Assembly: GCF_029643245.1 (NCBI RefSeq)
Contig: NZ_CP116398.1
Location: forward strand, 744,001 to 808,000
Direction: 5' to 3'
DNA length: 64,000 bases
Source of the DNA: Methylomonas sp. EFPC3
GTDB taxonomy: Bacteria; Pseudomonadota; Gammaproteobacteria; Methylococcales; Methylomonadaceae
In this document: positions 8,927-18,370 of the stretch, piece after piece
Position numbering within the stretch: the stretch's first letter is position 1
Layout: the number at the start of each line of letters is the position of its first letter
Translations under genes and position numbers: made by a program
The notes under the pieces: model-generated
Told to the model about the DNA's origin: nothing
The model's database searches: none
The model's input: the letters and a program-made list of their open reading frames with translations, nothing else

Positions 8927-11530
8927 CTATCGGTTGCCGTAGCTTTTCATCAGACCGGCCAGACGGTATAGAGTATCCAAAGCTTGTTTGGGGCTGAGTT
9001 GGTCAGGGTCAAGTTCGCCGAGTAACACCAGTGCCGGATGGCATTCCTGACTGGTAAACAAATCGAATTGGTTGATTTCGCTACGGTCCTGTTGCTCGAT
9101 GTAAGCGGTATTTTCCAGTTGCGCCAGTTTTTGTTTGGCATTGGCGATCACCGACTGCGGCACGCCGGCCAAGGCCGCGACTTGCAAGCCGTAACTCTGG
9201 CTGGCCGGGCCGTCTTTCACTGCATGTAAAAACACGATCTTGTCGCCGTGCTCCATCGCATCCAAATGAATGTTATGGATGCCGGTTTGCTCTTCGGCCA
9301 GCGTGGTCAGTTCGAAATAATGGGTGGCGAACAAGGTAAAGGCTTTGACGTTGCGGGCCAGGTAATCGGCGCAGGCCCAGGCCAGCGACAGGCCGTCGAA
9401 TGTGCTGGTGCCGCGGCCGATTTCGTCCATCAGGATCAGGCTGTTGGCGCTGGCGTTATGCAAAATGTTGGCGGTTTCCGACATTTCCACCATGAAGGTC
9501 GAGCGGCCGCTGGCCAAGTCGTCGGAGGCGCCGATGCGGGTGAAGATCTTGTCCACGGGACCGCACGTCAACGATTGCGCCGGCACGTAGCAGCCGATGT
9601 GGGCCAGCAACACGATCAGCGCGGCTTGACGCATGTAGGTCGATTTACCGCCCATGTTCGGACCGGTGATGACCAGCATGCGCCGCTCGCCGGAAAAATC
9701 CAGATCGTTGGCGACGAAGGGAATGCTGGACAGTTGCTCGACCACCGGATGGCGACCGGCAACGATATGGATTCCCGGTTCCTGGGTTAATACCGGTTGG
9801 GACCAGTTCAGAGTTTCGGCGCGCTCGGCAAAGTTGACCACCACGTCCAGTTCCGCCAGTGCCGTGGCGCATTGCTGCAAATCCAGCAAAGCCTCGCCCA
9901 GCGTGTCCAGCAAGTCGTCGTACAAGGCTTTTTCGAAGGCCAGCGATTTTTCCCGGGCACTCAGCACTTTGTCCTCGAACGATTTTAGCTCCGGGGTGAT
10001 ATAGCGTTCGGCACCTTTTAAGGTTTGCTTGCGGGTGTAATGCACCGGCACCTTGTCGGCCTGGGCGTTGGAAATTTCGATGTAATAGCCGTGCACCCGG
10101 TTGTAATTGACCTTGAGGTTGGCGATGCCGGTGGCGGCCCGCTCGCGCTGCTCCATGTCGATCAAAAACTGGTCGGCGTTCTGGCTGAGGTTGCGCAGTT
10201 CGTCGAGTTCGGCGTTGAAGCCCGGCGCGATGACGCCGCCGTCGCGGATCAATACTGGCGGATTGTCGATGATGGCGCGTTGCAGCAGATCGACCAATTC
10301 CGGATGTTCTTTGAGTTGCTGGCGTAAGGCTTCCAAATGAGGATTGTCGCTACCGGCCAGTTTTTGTTGCAGTTCCGGCAGCACCGCCAAGGTCAGGCGC
10401 AGGGTCAACAGGTCGCGCGGTCTGGCCGATTTCAACGCAATCCGTGAGCTGATGCGCTCGATGTCGCCGACTTGGCGTAGGCTGGCTTGAAGGTCGCGAT
10501 ACAACTCGTGGTCGATCAGACTGGCGATGCAGGCGTAACGGCCGTTGACTACCGCTTGGTCGCGCAACGGCCGATGCAGCCAGCGCCGCAAACAGCGGCT
10601 GCCCATTGCGGTGGCGGTTTTGTCCAATACGCCGATCAGCGTGTATTGCAGCTGGCCGCTGGGGTGGCTGTCCAACTCCAGATTGCGGCGGCTGGCGGCG
10701 TCCAGGCTGATGCTGTCGTCGGCGTGCTCGACGGCAATGCCCTGGATGTGGGGCAAGGCGTTGAACTGGGTGTCGCGCACGTATTGCAACAGACAGCCGG
10801 CCGCGCAAATCGCCGCCGGCAGTTGCTCGCAACCGAAGCCCTTCAAGTCGTGGCAGTTGAATTGCTTCAAAATCAATTGCCGGCAACTGTCCAATTCAAA
10901 ATGCCAGGGCGGCCGCCTGCACAGGCCCTTGCGCTCCTTGATCGCGGCGGGCAGGGCTTGGTCTTCGCTGAACAACAATTCGGCCGGATTCAAGCGCTCG
11001 ATTTCCGCCAGCAACTGGCTATCGTCGTCCAGTTGTTGCAGTACGAATTTACCGCTGGTCAAATCCAGGCAAGCCAGACCGATCAACTTATCGAAGCGCG
11101 CCAACGCCACCAGCAGATTATCCTTGCGGTCTTCCAGCAGAGCCTCGTCGGTGACGGTGCCGGGCGTGACGATGCGCACTACTTGGCGCTCGACCGGGCC
11201 TTTGGATTTGGCGGGGTCGCCGATTTGCTCGCAAATCGCGATAGACTCGCCCTGTTTGAGCAAGCGGGCGATGTAGTTCTCGGCGGCGTGGTACGGAATC
11301 CCAGCCATCGGAATCGGCGCGCCGGCCGAGGCGCCGCGCGCGGTCAAAGTAATGTCCAGCAACCTTGCGGCGCGCTTGGCATCGTCGTAAAACAGCTCGT
11401 AAAAATCGCCCATCCGGTAAAACAACAAAATCTCCGGATGCTGTGCCTTAATGCGCAGGTATTGCTGCATCATCGGCGTATGGGGAGATTCGTTGGCTGG
11501 CTTAGATGATTGTTTTTCTGGGCTGTTCAT
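8927..11530 (-). CDS. mutS: DNA mismatch repair protein MutS
   Basis: MutS binds mismatches and recruits MutL. The 867-residue protein has the mismatch-binding Phe-x-Glu motif in GDFYELF near residue 43, the connector, clamp and lever domains, and a C-terminal ABC ATPase. The Walker A motif is GPNMGGKST (K629), followed by [17 protein letters not shown] and the [10 protein letters not shown] switch. The C-terminal helix that mediates tetramer formation is present ([15 protein letters not shown]). It appears to be a single transcription unit; 118 bases separate its stop from the CHASE2 kinase start. Confidence 0.97.
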   Translation of the reverse strand: MNSPEKQSSKPANESPHTPMMQQYLRIKAQHPEILLFYRMGDFYELFYDDAKRAARLLDITLTARGASAGAPIPMAGIPYHAAENYIARLLKQGESIAICEQIGDPAKSKGPVERQVVRIVTPGTVTDEALLEDRKDNLLVALARFDKLIGLACLDLTSGKFVLQQLDDDSQLLAEIERLNPAELLFSEDQALPAAIKERKGLCRRPPWHFELDSCRQLILKQFNCHDLKGFGCEQLPAAICAAGCLLQYVRDTQFNALPHIQGIAVEHADDSISLDAASRRNLELDSHPSGQLQYTLIGVLDKTATAMGSRCLRRWLHRPLRDQAVVNGRYACIASLIDHELYRDLQASLRQVGDIERISSRIALKSARPRDLLTLRLTLAVLPELQQKLAGSDNPHLEALRQQLKEHPELVDLLQRAIIDNPPVLIRDGGVIAPGFNAELDELRNLSQNADQFLIDMEQRERAATGIANLKVNYNRVHGYYIEISNAQADKVPVHYTRKQTLKGAERYITPELKSFEDKVLSAREKSLAFEKALYDDLLDTLGEALLDLQQCATALAELDVVVNFAERAETLNWSQPVLTQEPGIHIVAGRHPVVEQLSSIPFVANDLDFSGERRMLVITGPNMGGKSTYMRQAALIVLLAHIGCYVPAQSLTCGPVDKIFTRIGASDDLASGRSTFMVEMSETANILHNASANSLILMDEIGRGTSTFDGLSLAWACADYLARNVKAFTLFATHYFELTTLAEEQTGIHNIHLDAMEHGDKIVFLHAVKDGPASQSYGLQVAALAGVPQSVIANAKQKLAQLENTAYIEQQDRSEINQFDLFTSQECHPALVLLGELDPDQLSPKQALDTLYRLAGLMKSYGNR

Positions 11531-11932
11531 TGATTAAGTTAATGAAATATCTTGAAAACGTGCTTCGTTCCGGTGCTGACTAGGCAGGGCGGTGCTTGTC
11601 GAAACTTGCTCGGTCTATGGCGCTGAGCACTGGATTGGGTGTAGGTTTTTGGTATCGATTTGCGCAAACTCTGGACTCCAAAAACACATCCCGGAATCCA
11701 ATTCAAGGCCAATGCCGTAAGCGGGTTAACCGACTCGGCAAGTCTTATTTGCCGGCTATCCCGGCGCGCTATTGTCGCTTGGCAGGCGCTGAAAAACCAG
11801 CGGCAGGCTTTGATTGAGACTGAGTGTGGAGCAGGACTTGTCCGTTTAAAGGAAACAGGTAGGGCGAAAAGGCCGGCTTTGGCCCGACTCCGCCAAGGCC
11901 CGTGCCGGGTTATCGCTGCAGAGCATGGTAAG
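11531..11932. other. intergenic stretch with no supported gene
   Basis: About 400 bases separate the mutS start from the end of the GNAT gene. Open frames cross it on both strands (for example minus strand 11539-12015), but their translations are Arg/Ser/Pro-rich, have no recognisable motif, and overlap the GNAT gene out of frame. It probably contains the mutS promoter; no clear site was identified. Confidence 0.5.
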
Positions 11933-12397
11933 TCAAGCGTTACCGGACCCCAATACGGCACGCATCGGCTGAAACGCCACGCCGTCGGCCTGTACCGCCG
12001 TGCCGAGTTCGACAAAACCGAAACGCCGATACACTGCGACCGCGTTCAAGCTGGCGTTGACGGTAAATTCGCCCGGATTACCGGCGTCGAGTGCCCCGGT
12101 TTTGACCCATTGCCACAAATGGCGTGCCAACCCCCGGTTTTGAAAAACTTCGGCCACAAACAGGTGATACAAATGCCGATGGTCCCGCATCGCCACCACG
12201 CCGGCCAGTTCGCCCTTGGCTTCCGCCAGCCAATAGCGGAAATCGGCGTCTTCAATATAACCGGCAATCGCCGCTTCGCCGACGGCCGCCAGAAACACTT
12301 CCGCGCCTGCGCCGTCCGCCGATAGCAGAAAAGGCCGGCTCAGCGCCGCGATCAAGCGGCTGATAGGGGCAGCGTCGGCGACCGTAGCGCGGCGCAT
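11933..12397 (-). CDS. GNAT-family N-acetyltransferase
   Basis: A 154-residue protein with the GNAT fold. The central strand pair is LAGVVAMRDHRHLYHLFVAE, and the acetyl-CoA loop is FQNRGLARHLWQWV, a relaxed version of Q/RxxGxG/A. A C-terminal strand reads VNASLNAVAVYRRFGFVE. The ATG at 12397 starts the fold directly; the frame continues upstream without an obvious better start. The substrate is unknown. It lies 61 bases downstream of the glutathione transferase gene on the same strand, so the two may be co-transcribed. Confidence 0.8.
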   Translation of the reverse strand: MRRATVADAAPISRLIAALSRPFLLSADGAGAEVFLAAVGEAAIAGYIEDADFRYWLAEAKGELAGVVAMRDHRHLYHLFVAEVFQNRGLARHLWQWVKTGALDAGNPGEFTVNASLNAVAVYRRFGFVELGTAVQADGVAFQPMRAVLGSGNA

Positions 12398-12458
12398 CGT
12401 CACCGATTTAATCCAATCGAAATCCGTCACGACAACCGCCGCCGCATCGTTCCGCCGC

Positions 12459-13064
12459 TTAGGCTTGCCACATGCCCGGCATCGAAACGTAGCCGGGCAG
12501 GGCGCGGATGCGTTGAAACCAGGCGACGATGTTGGGGTAATCGCCGATGGCGATGCCACCTTCCGGCGCCAACGCCAGGTAGGGGTAGACAGCCAAGTCG
12601 GCCAGCGACAGCCGGTCGTTGGCCAGCCAATCGTGGTTTTGCAGATGGCCTTCGACGATGCCCAGCACTTTGTCGGCGACTTGTTGTGCCCGCGCCGTAT
12701 CGATGGCGCGGCCGAATTTGTGATGCACCCGCAGCATGGCCGGGCCATTGAAGATCTCGTTGGCGGCGGTCGAAAGCCACGCCGCGATTTGCGCCAGTTG
12801 GTAAGCGTCGCCCGGCCACCAGGTCTCGCCGCCGTAGCGTTTGGCCAGATACACCAAAATGGCCTGACTGTCGCGAATCGTCAGGCCGTCGTCCTCCAGC
12901 ACCGGCACCTGACCGAACGGATTGACTTGCAAAAAGTCGCTGCCGCGTTGCTCGCCGCCCAGCAAATCCACCGGCCGGGTTTGGTAAGGCAGCCCCAGCA
13001 GGCTCAACAGCAGCCGGACCTTGTGGCAATTGCCGGATAAGGCCATGTCGTAGAGGGTAATCAT
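12459..13064 (-). CDS. glutathione S-transferase family protein
   Basis: A 201-residue cytosolic GST. The thioredoxin-like N-terminal domain opens MITLYDMALSGNCHKVRLLL, with Ser/Asn in the usual active-site region. It has the glutathione-binding NPFGQVPVLEDDG (cis-Pro) and DSQAILVYLAKRY. The all-helical C-terminal domain carries LSLADLAVYPYLA, the conserved N-capping box. The ATG at 13064 was chosen because it begins the first beta strand. The substrate is unknown; conjugation or peroxide detoxification is the usual family role. Confidence 0.9.
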   Translation of the reverse strand: MITLYDMALSGNCHKVRLLLSLLGLPYQTRPVDLLGGEQRGSDFLQVNPFGQVPVLEDDGLTIRDSQAILVYLAKRYGGETWWPGDAYQLAQIAAWLSTAANEIFNGPAMLRVHHKFGRAIDTARAQQVADKVLGIVEGHLQNHDWLANDRLSLADLAVYPYLALAPEGGIAIGDYPNIVAWFQRIRALPGYVSMPGMWQA

Positions 13065-13495
13065 TTGGGTTTCTTTGGGTTTGAAGTATTGGTTGGGGGG
13101 AATGGGTTGGGAACGGCCAACTTCTGTCATTCACTAATGATTAGAATCAGTATATTGAACGACCAAAAAACATCATATAGCCGACGGTCCATAAAGTGGA
13201 GCCTACCTAGCAATTCGGTCGCTACCACTCGATTACTTTATAGATTGTCGAGGATACTGGCCTAATTGGCTTGAACTTAAGTTGCAACGAACGAGCTAAT
13301 TAACGCAGGCTTTTTTTCGAAATCTATACACTCAAATGATGCGCTATACTCCTCGCCCTTTTTTATCTAAAGTTTTGCACGATTTGTGCTCAAGCACTGC
13401 ATACAGACTCCACTTCATTAACATTAAGTAATGTTGTGGCCTGATCTTGGCTAGCAAAACTGGATTTGCGCAGATATCACCCCCTAGGAGGCAGA
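13065..13495. other. AT-rich boundary between core genes and the IS-containing island
   Basis: About 430 bases without a convincing gene. Base composition shifts here from the GC-rich neighbours to AT-rich sequence, marking the left edge of the island that runs to about 17400. A short minus-strand frame (13344-13535) has no recognisable motif. No integrase, tRNA or att-like repeat was found. Confidence 0.55.
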
Positions 13496-13808
13496 GTGTC
13501 AATCGAATTAAGCAAGGGTCCATTTGATGTTTCAATGGCTGACATTGGGAAGTTAAGTGCTGACGATGCTGTGGAGTTATTTCATCAGTTATTGGTTGAG
13601 GAAGCTAAGAGGACTGCGAACCCAGTAACGGCTATTAATGTGCCGAAAGCAATTACAACTGCCGATGGAGGAATTGATGCTGAGATTGAGCTGATATCCG
13701 GCACACTAATTCCCGGGGGGCTCCTCCGCAACGGGAACGCTAGCTATCAGATAAAGACAGGCAGCTTTTCGGCGTCTGGTTTAAGCGATATCAAATCTTT
13801 GGTTGTAA
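13496..13808 (+). pseudogene. N-terminal remnant of a large protein with a PD-(D/E)XK-like nuclease motif
   Basis: The GTG at 13496 is preceded by a strong ribosome binding site (AGGAGG at 13486-13491) and opens a frame of about 104 residues before it runs into the insertion sequence at 13809. The reading passes a helical segment (SADDAVELFHQLLVEEAKR), then DGGIDAEIELISG and SYQIKTGSFS. The order D...E...QxK resembles the core of Mrr/Cap4-like restriction nuclease domains that cap large defence proteins. Codon use is AT-rich compared with the flanks. The original C-terminal part may be the 15429-17220 remnant, but the middle is missing. Nuclease assignment is an inference. Confidence 0.6.
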
Positions 13809-13833
13809 TGGTCAACAAAAACCGGACACTTGT

Positions 13834-14640
13834 TTAGGCAGCGTCTCTCGAAAATTCCCGCTCGAATTCGATCGGGGATTGATAGCCCAATGTTGAATGC
13901 GATCGACGGCCGTTGTAAAAAGCCAAATAGTCGATCACGCTCAGTTTTGCCGCCTCTTGGGTTTTGAATTTTTCGTAGTTGAGCTGTTCATGCTTCAAGC
14001 TACGGAAAAAGCGTTCCGTCGGCGAATTGTCCCAGCAATTGCCTTTTCGGCTCATGCTTTGCTCCATGCGCATCACGGCCAGATGTTGGCGATATTCTCG
14101 ACTCGCATACTGACTACCACGATCCGAGTGATGCAGCAGACCAGGTGGCGGTTTGCGACGCCAGAAGGCCATTTGTAATGCCTTGACACAGAGCGAGGTC
14201 CGCATGTGGTCGTCAATGGCCCAGCCCACCACTTGGCGGGAGAATAGATCGATAACGACCGCGACATACAGCCAGCCCTGTAACGTCCAGACATAGGTAA
14301 TATCCGTGCTCCACACTTGATTTGGCTGAGCGACCTTGAATTGGCGATCCAGCCGATTTGGGGAGATGGCCTCGCTGTGGTTGCTGTCCGTGGTCACTTT
14401 AAATCGTTTGGGGTAGCGAACTTTTAACTTCAACTCCCGCATGATCCGCCGCGTTTTAAAGCGGCCGACGGCAAAACCCTGTTTCTGCAAGCGATCCGCT
14501 AAGCGACGCGAACCAAAGCACTGCTTGTTGTCGGTAAAGATTTGACACACTTTATCGGTAAGCTGTTGATCCTGCCGCTTTTTATCACTGCCTTGTGAGG
14601 CGGTGCACCATTCGTAGTAAGCACTAGTGCCAACGCCCAT
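13834..14640 (-). CDS. IS3-family transposase OrfB (DDE integrase domain)
   Basis: OrfB carries the catalytic rve domain: the first Asp in WSTDITYVW, the second in HHSDRGSQYAS, and the Glu in NSPTERFFRSLKHE. The HTH-like N-terminal part has QCFGSRRLADRLQKQG. The ATG at 14640 is the first in frame, but the frame stays open beyond 14700 and overlaps the end of orfA (translation KYGFIREQQKTYPV). The active protein is therefore probably an OrfAB fusion made by a -1 ribosomal frameshift near 14705-14725. The catalytic triad looks intact. Confidence 0.93.
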   Translation of the reverse strand: MGVGTSAYYEWCTASQGSDKKRQDQQLTDKVCQIFTDNKQCFGSRRLADRLQKQGFAVGRFKTRRIMRELKLKVRYPKRFKVTTDSNHSEAISPNRLDRQFKVAQPNQVWSTDITYVWTLQGWLYVAVVIDLFSRQVVGWAIDDHMRTSLCVKALQMAFWRRKPPPGLLHHSDRGSQYASREYRQHLAVMRMEQSMSRKGNCWDNSPTERFFRSLKHEQLNYEKFKTQEAAKLSVIDYLAFYNGRRSHSTLGYQSPIEFEREFSRDAA

Positions 14641-14699
14641 GACCCGACACAGTACGGTGACTGGATAGGTCTTCTGTTGCTCTCGAATAAACCCGTACT

Positions 14700-15020
14700 T
14701 TATTCGGTTTCTTTCGCAAAGAAGACTGCGGCCTTTTTTAAGATTTCGCGCTCCATTCGCAACTGTTCATTTTCCTTCCGTAAGCGGATCAATTCGTCAC
14801 GGTCCCCCAGATTCAGACAAGACTTTTTTACCGCCGATTCGTTCGCCGAAGGCTTGCGTTCCGCTCGTACCCAGCGTCCTAGGGCGCTTTGCGATATGCC
14901 CAAATGATCGGCTGCCTGCTGTTGGCTGTAGCCTTTTTCCAGAACCAGTTTGGCGGCATCTTGTTTGAATTCCAGGCTGTATTTTGGCCGATTGTGTTTT
15001 TTGTCGTTACTCATGACCAC
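14700..15020 (-). CDS. IS3-family transposase OrfA (helix-turn-helix)
   Basis: A 106-residue DNA-binding protein with a typical IS3 OrfA layout. The HTH is in KYSLEFKQDAAKLVLEKGYS followed by AADHLGISQSALGRWV. A leucine-zipper-like helix follows (DELIRLRKENEQLRMEREIL), then the end AAVFFAKETE. It recognises the terminal repeats. The C-terminal end overlaps the orfB frame. Bases 14723-15020 are repeated downstream as part of the 355-base tandem duplication. Confidence 0.92.
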   Translation of the reverse strand: MVMSNDKKHNRPKYSLEFKQDAAKLVLEKGYSQQQAADHLGISQSALGRWVRAERKPSANESAVKKSCLNLGDRDELIRLRKENEQLRMEREILKKAAVFFAKETE

Positions 15021-15432
15021 CTCTGCTAACAGTATAAATTCTGCCTTTAGAAGTGTCCGGGGTTATTAGACCATTTCAGACTGCGGCCTTTTTTAAGATT
15101 TCGCGCTCCATTCGCAACTGTTCATTTTCCTTCCGTAAGCGGATCAATTCGTCACGGTCCCCCAGATTCAGACAAGACTTTTTTACCGCCGATTCGTTCG
15201 CCGAAGGCTTGCGTTCCGCTCGTACCCAGCGTCCTAGGGCGCTTTGCGATATGCCCAAATGATCGGCTGCCTGCTGTTGGCTGTAGCCTTTTTCCAGAAC
15301 CAGTTTGGCGGCATCTTGTTTGAATTCCAGGCTGTATTTTGGCCGATTGTGTTTTTTGTCGTTACTCATGACCACCTCTGCTAACAGTATAAATTCTGCC
15401 TTTAGAAGTGTCCGGGGTTATTAGACCATTTC
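14723..15432. repeat. tandem duplication, two copies of 355 bp
   Basis: Bases 14723-15077 and 15078-15432 appear identical by eye. The unit runs from inside orfA, through the IS end (GACCA at 15069-15073), to 4 bases of host sequence beyond it. The same host bases (TTTCA) follow the second IS end at 15428. The duplication therefore happened after the IS inserted, and the second copy is not an independent insertion. The breakpoint has only a 1-base ambiguity (the A at 15078 or 15433), so no repeat is needed to explain it. Confidence 0.93.
15076..15375 (-). pseudogene. truncated duplicate of IS3 orfA
   Basis: The translation is identical to the first 99 residues of OrfA at 14700-15020. It then stops because the duplication junction replaces FFAKETE with a TGA codon. 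It keeps the HTH and the zipper-like helix but lacks the frameshift region and orfB. It could only make a short OrfA-like DNA-binding protein, which in IS3 elements can act as a repressor. It is a by-product of the 355-base tandem duplication. Confidence 0.9.
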
Positions 15433-17220
15433 ACTTTGCGGGCTTTAGAAGAAAGCCTGAACCCTTTTATTACAAGAATAGACATCGGTGATGTTGCAGG
15501 TATACGGTCACTTCCAGAACGTTGGATGCCTAAAAGCTATGAAGAGCTTTGGGAAGCATATAGTCAGCATGTAAGTTTGCTCACAGAAGCATACGGCTTT
15601 TTGCCTCCAGATGAACGAAACATTCCCGCCAACGCTATTATTTGCAATGCTCGTCACTTACTTTCTATTCCCCCTCTCGCGACGCGAATCGTTGGATTGC
15701 TTGAGGATTTCTCGCGAGAAAATGCTCTAAGAGATGCAGTAATAGAAGCTGTCGTATCCATTCTGCACTATGATCGAAATGGTCTGTTACCTAGCATAGT
15801 CCAAAGTTTGGAGCATTTGCGGACCGATTTGACAGAAACTTCATTCCACGACAAGTTTCGCCGTTTCGTAGGCCAAAGACTGCCAGAAGATGACTTTGAC
15901 GACGATGGTGAATACAACGAAGAACCGCATCCAATCCTTAAGGCACTTTGTAATGATGTTTTGAATTCACCCAGTTTATTAAATGCCGAGCTTTCTTGGC
16001 TTGTCACCGATCAAGCTAAAAACGGGTATCAGTTTGGTAATTTGCTGGGTACGTCGGATCATTCATTAAAACTCTGGCACATGATTAAGGTTGCTTGGAG
16101 TCAAGCTGATACAACCCGAACTGACTTTTTTTTAGGTGGTTACTTATCGGGTGTTTTTAGCCGCGATTTAAACTTGTGGGAGAAGATGATTGACGAACTG
16201 TTCGAGTCAACAACAATGGCAGAAGACGTACTTCAATTGGTGTGGCGTTCTGGAATGACAGACCGCATCGCTTGGGAATTATTGGCTAAATGCGAGTCTG
16301 GACAAATCGAGGCTCATCGCTTCCGAATATTAGTGTATGGCGGGATTGTTCAAAAACTGCCTTTTGAAGTAGTGAAGGCGTTAGTAAATAAATTAGTTAA
16401 AGGAAAACTCCCCACAGACGCGAATGCCGCATTAGATATTCTTCAGTCAAGAATACGTACAAACTCAGACTACGAGTCAGACATCATTGATCTTCTTGGG
16501 AATGTATTATCACATCCAGTCTTTATAAGCGGGAGTGAAGAAAAGTATGGAAGCGACACAATGCGCGATTATCACTGGCTCAAGGGAGCAAAGCTTTTAC
16601 TAAAGCTTGCACCAGATTGCGCGTTTAGAATTGCTGAAAAATGTGTTAAATCGTTTGGTGCCAAAGGTAGTATCACTGATAACTATATGGCGCAAAGCTT
16701 CGAGTTTTTCGATCAAGTTCTCACTAATTGGCCAAGAGAGTTTTGGCAAATCATTGGTTGCCGGATTCACCCCACTATTGATGTCTCGGCATTCAAGCTT
16801 TTGCAGTGGCTTCGGGGGCGCCGGAATAGTAGTCGATCCCAGGAATCTACTGGTCTAGAGCTTATATCGCCTGAGATCATATTGGATTGGATTAAAGAAG
16901 ATCCTAACACGCGTGCATGGTTACTAGCCGAATATTGTCCTCCGATAATTAGCCTGCCTGAGGAGTCTCCAACATTAGCTCGGCTCATTCTTGAACGGCA
17001 TGGAGCACAGGTGAAAGTTCGACAATCTTTGCATGCAAACTTTATGACAGGGGTATTTTGGGGACCTGCAAGTGAGTATTACAAGGAAAGAGTTAATAGC
17101 ATACGTGAACGCTTGGATAACGAAACTAACGAGTTTGTGAAAATTTGGTTCCAGGAAGAGATAGATCAGCTTATTGACCGAATTAAAATAGAAATTGATC
17201 GAGAGGAATTGGATGAATAG
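15429..17220 (+). pseudogene. C-terminal remnant of a large all-helical (STAND/defence-like) protein
   Basis: After the duplicated IS end, an open frame of about 597 codons runs to a TAG at 17220. The first possible start is TTG at 15436, without a ribosome binding site, so this is best read as the surviving C-terminal part of a longer gene. The translation is almost entirely helical, with HEAT/TPR-like spacing and many Trp/Leu/Glu residues (for example WLVTDQAKNGYQFGNLLG and FDQVLTNWPREFWQII). No NTPase motif is present. An all-helical sensor tail behind a nuclease and NTPase is typical of large bacterial defence proteins, which fits the N-terminal piece at 13496. This is inference. Confidence 0.55.
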
Positions 17221-17551
17221 TCTGGCTGTGTGCGATGAGTATAGTATAGGTATACAAACCACTACGTTGAGCCATATTAGTTTTTACGCTAGATAGAGTT
17301 TCGGCGATGTGTTCTGAATGGCTGTTCGAGACCACAGACCAGTCGACCAGTAATTGTGAAATCGAACGTCCCTATTGGGTCGATTTTGACCAGCCGAGTA
17401 AAAACAAAATGAATGTTCAAGTCGTTTTTTCTAACCACGAATTACACTAATCCACAAAGGTATTTAAGCTCGATTTCAACCCTGTTTTGCACTGCTCCGA
17501 GCAACGTTCGGATTTTGGTTCTGGTTGGAGTAAAGGCCAGAAATTGACCGA
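17221..17551. other. intergenic stretch, right end of the AT-rich island
   Basis: About 330 bases without a supported gene between the C-terminal remnant and the convergent methyltransferase gene. Composition moves back to GC-rich near 17450. No terminal repeat, tRNA or integrase was seen. Confidence 0.5.
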
Positions 17552-18370
17552 TTATGTTGTATCCATCCGTTCGTCGCCAAGCTTGTCTGCTTCCACTTCC
17601 AACAATACCATCGCCACATGGGCCAGTCCGCTGTCATCCAGCGGGATGCGTAGTAAATAGGCTTCGACCACATTTTGGATAAACGCCTCGCGCCGGGATT
17701 CGGGCAAGCGTTGGCTGTAGGGTAGCCAGGTGGTTCTGATCCAGGCGGCTAAACCGGCGGAGCCGTCGTGGGTTGCGTCTTTTGGCAGCAACTCTGCGCG
17801 GCGCACGCTAAAGCCGGCGGCCTGTAGCCAGTGGCGGTAGTCGGCCGGCGACGGAAAGGTGTAGGGAAATTCGAAATCTTGAAAATACTCGGACCATTCC
17901 GCCGCGGCGATGACGCTCTCCAGCGTCGCCCGCATGTCGGCGACGTCGCCCTGGCCGCCCATGCCCAGCAACAGCTTGCCGCCGGGTCTCAGGCTGCGGT
18001 GTAAACCGGCCAGTACCGCCGGATGATCTTTGAGCCAATGCAGCACGGCGTTGGAGAAAACCCGGTCGAAACGCGCATCGAAACTGAGCGTCTGCGCATC
18101 CATGATTTGAAAGCTCAGGTTGGGGTGGCGCTCCGCCGGATAGCGGCGGCGGGCCAAGGCGATCATCGCCGCCGAACTGTCCACGCCGACCACCGAACCG
18201 CAAGGCAGCGCAGTCGCTAACTGCGCCGCGATTAGACCGTCGCCGCAACCCAAGTCCAATACCCTTTCGTCGCCGCGTAAGGCCAAACGTTCGCTTAATT
18301 CGCCGGCCCAGCGCTTTTGCGCGGTGGAGTGTCGGGCGTAATCCTCGGCATCCCAAGCGTAGGCGCTCAT
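17552..18370 (-). CDS. tam: trans-aconitate 2-methyltransferase-like SAM methyltransferase
   Basis: A 272-residue class I methyltransferase. Motif I is VLDLGCGDGLIAAQLA, followed by VVGVDSSAAMIALAR and FDRVFSNAVLHWLKDH, then LRPGGKLLLGMGGQG. The HWL stretch and the C-terminal part resemble Tam, which esterifies trans-aconitate to limit aconitase inhibition. The true substrate is not proven by sequence, so the symbol is tentative. The ATG at 18370 overlaps the stop of the preceding methyltransferase (ATGA), so the two genes are translationally coupled. A longer frame to 18610 overlaps that gene and was not used. Confidence 0.8.
   Translation of the reverse strand: MSAYAWDAEDYARHSTAQKRWAGELSERLALRGDERVLDLGCGDGLIAAQLATALPCGSVVGVDSSAAMIALARRRYPAERHPNLSFQIMDAQTLSFDARFDRVFSNAVLHWLKDHPAVLAGLHRSLRPGGKLLLGMGGQGDVADMRATLESVIAAAEWSEYFQDFEFPYTFPSPADYRHWLQAAGFSVRRAELLPKDATHDGSAGLAAWIRTTWLPYSQRLPESRREAFIQNVVEAYLLRIPLDDSGLAHVAMVLLEVEADKLGDERMDTT

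Larger units (their letters stand above)
13809..15073 (-). mobile_element. IS3-family insertion sequence, about 1265 bp
   Basis: The element is bounded by imperfect inverted repeats of about 33 bases (25 matches): TGGTC at 13809 reading in, and its complement GACCA ending at 15073. Both ends share the internal block CCGGACACTT and the outer block GGCAG. It carries overlapping orfA and orfB in different frames, as in IS3 elements. The flanking bases (left TAA, right TTT) do not match, so no target duplication is visible. That suggests a deletion or recombination next to the element after insertion. It separates two pieces of a large gene. Confidence 0.88.

Noticed and set aside
11539..12015. 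Minus-strand frame of 158 residues between mutS and the GNAT gene
   Set aside because: It overlaps the GNAT gene out of frame and has an Arg/Ser/Pro-rich composition with no recognisable motif; no ribosome binding site.
15076..15432. A second independent IS copy
   Set aside because: The copy lacks orfB and one terminus and shares the host bases beyond the IS end, so it is a tandem duplication.
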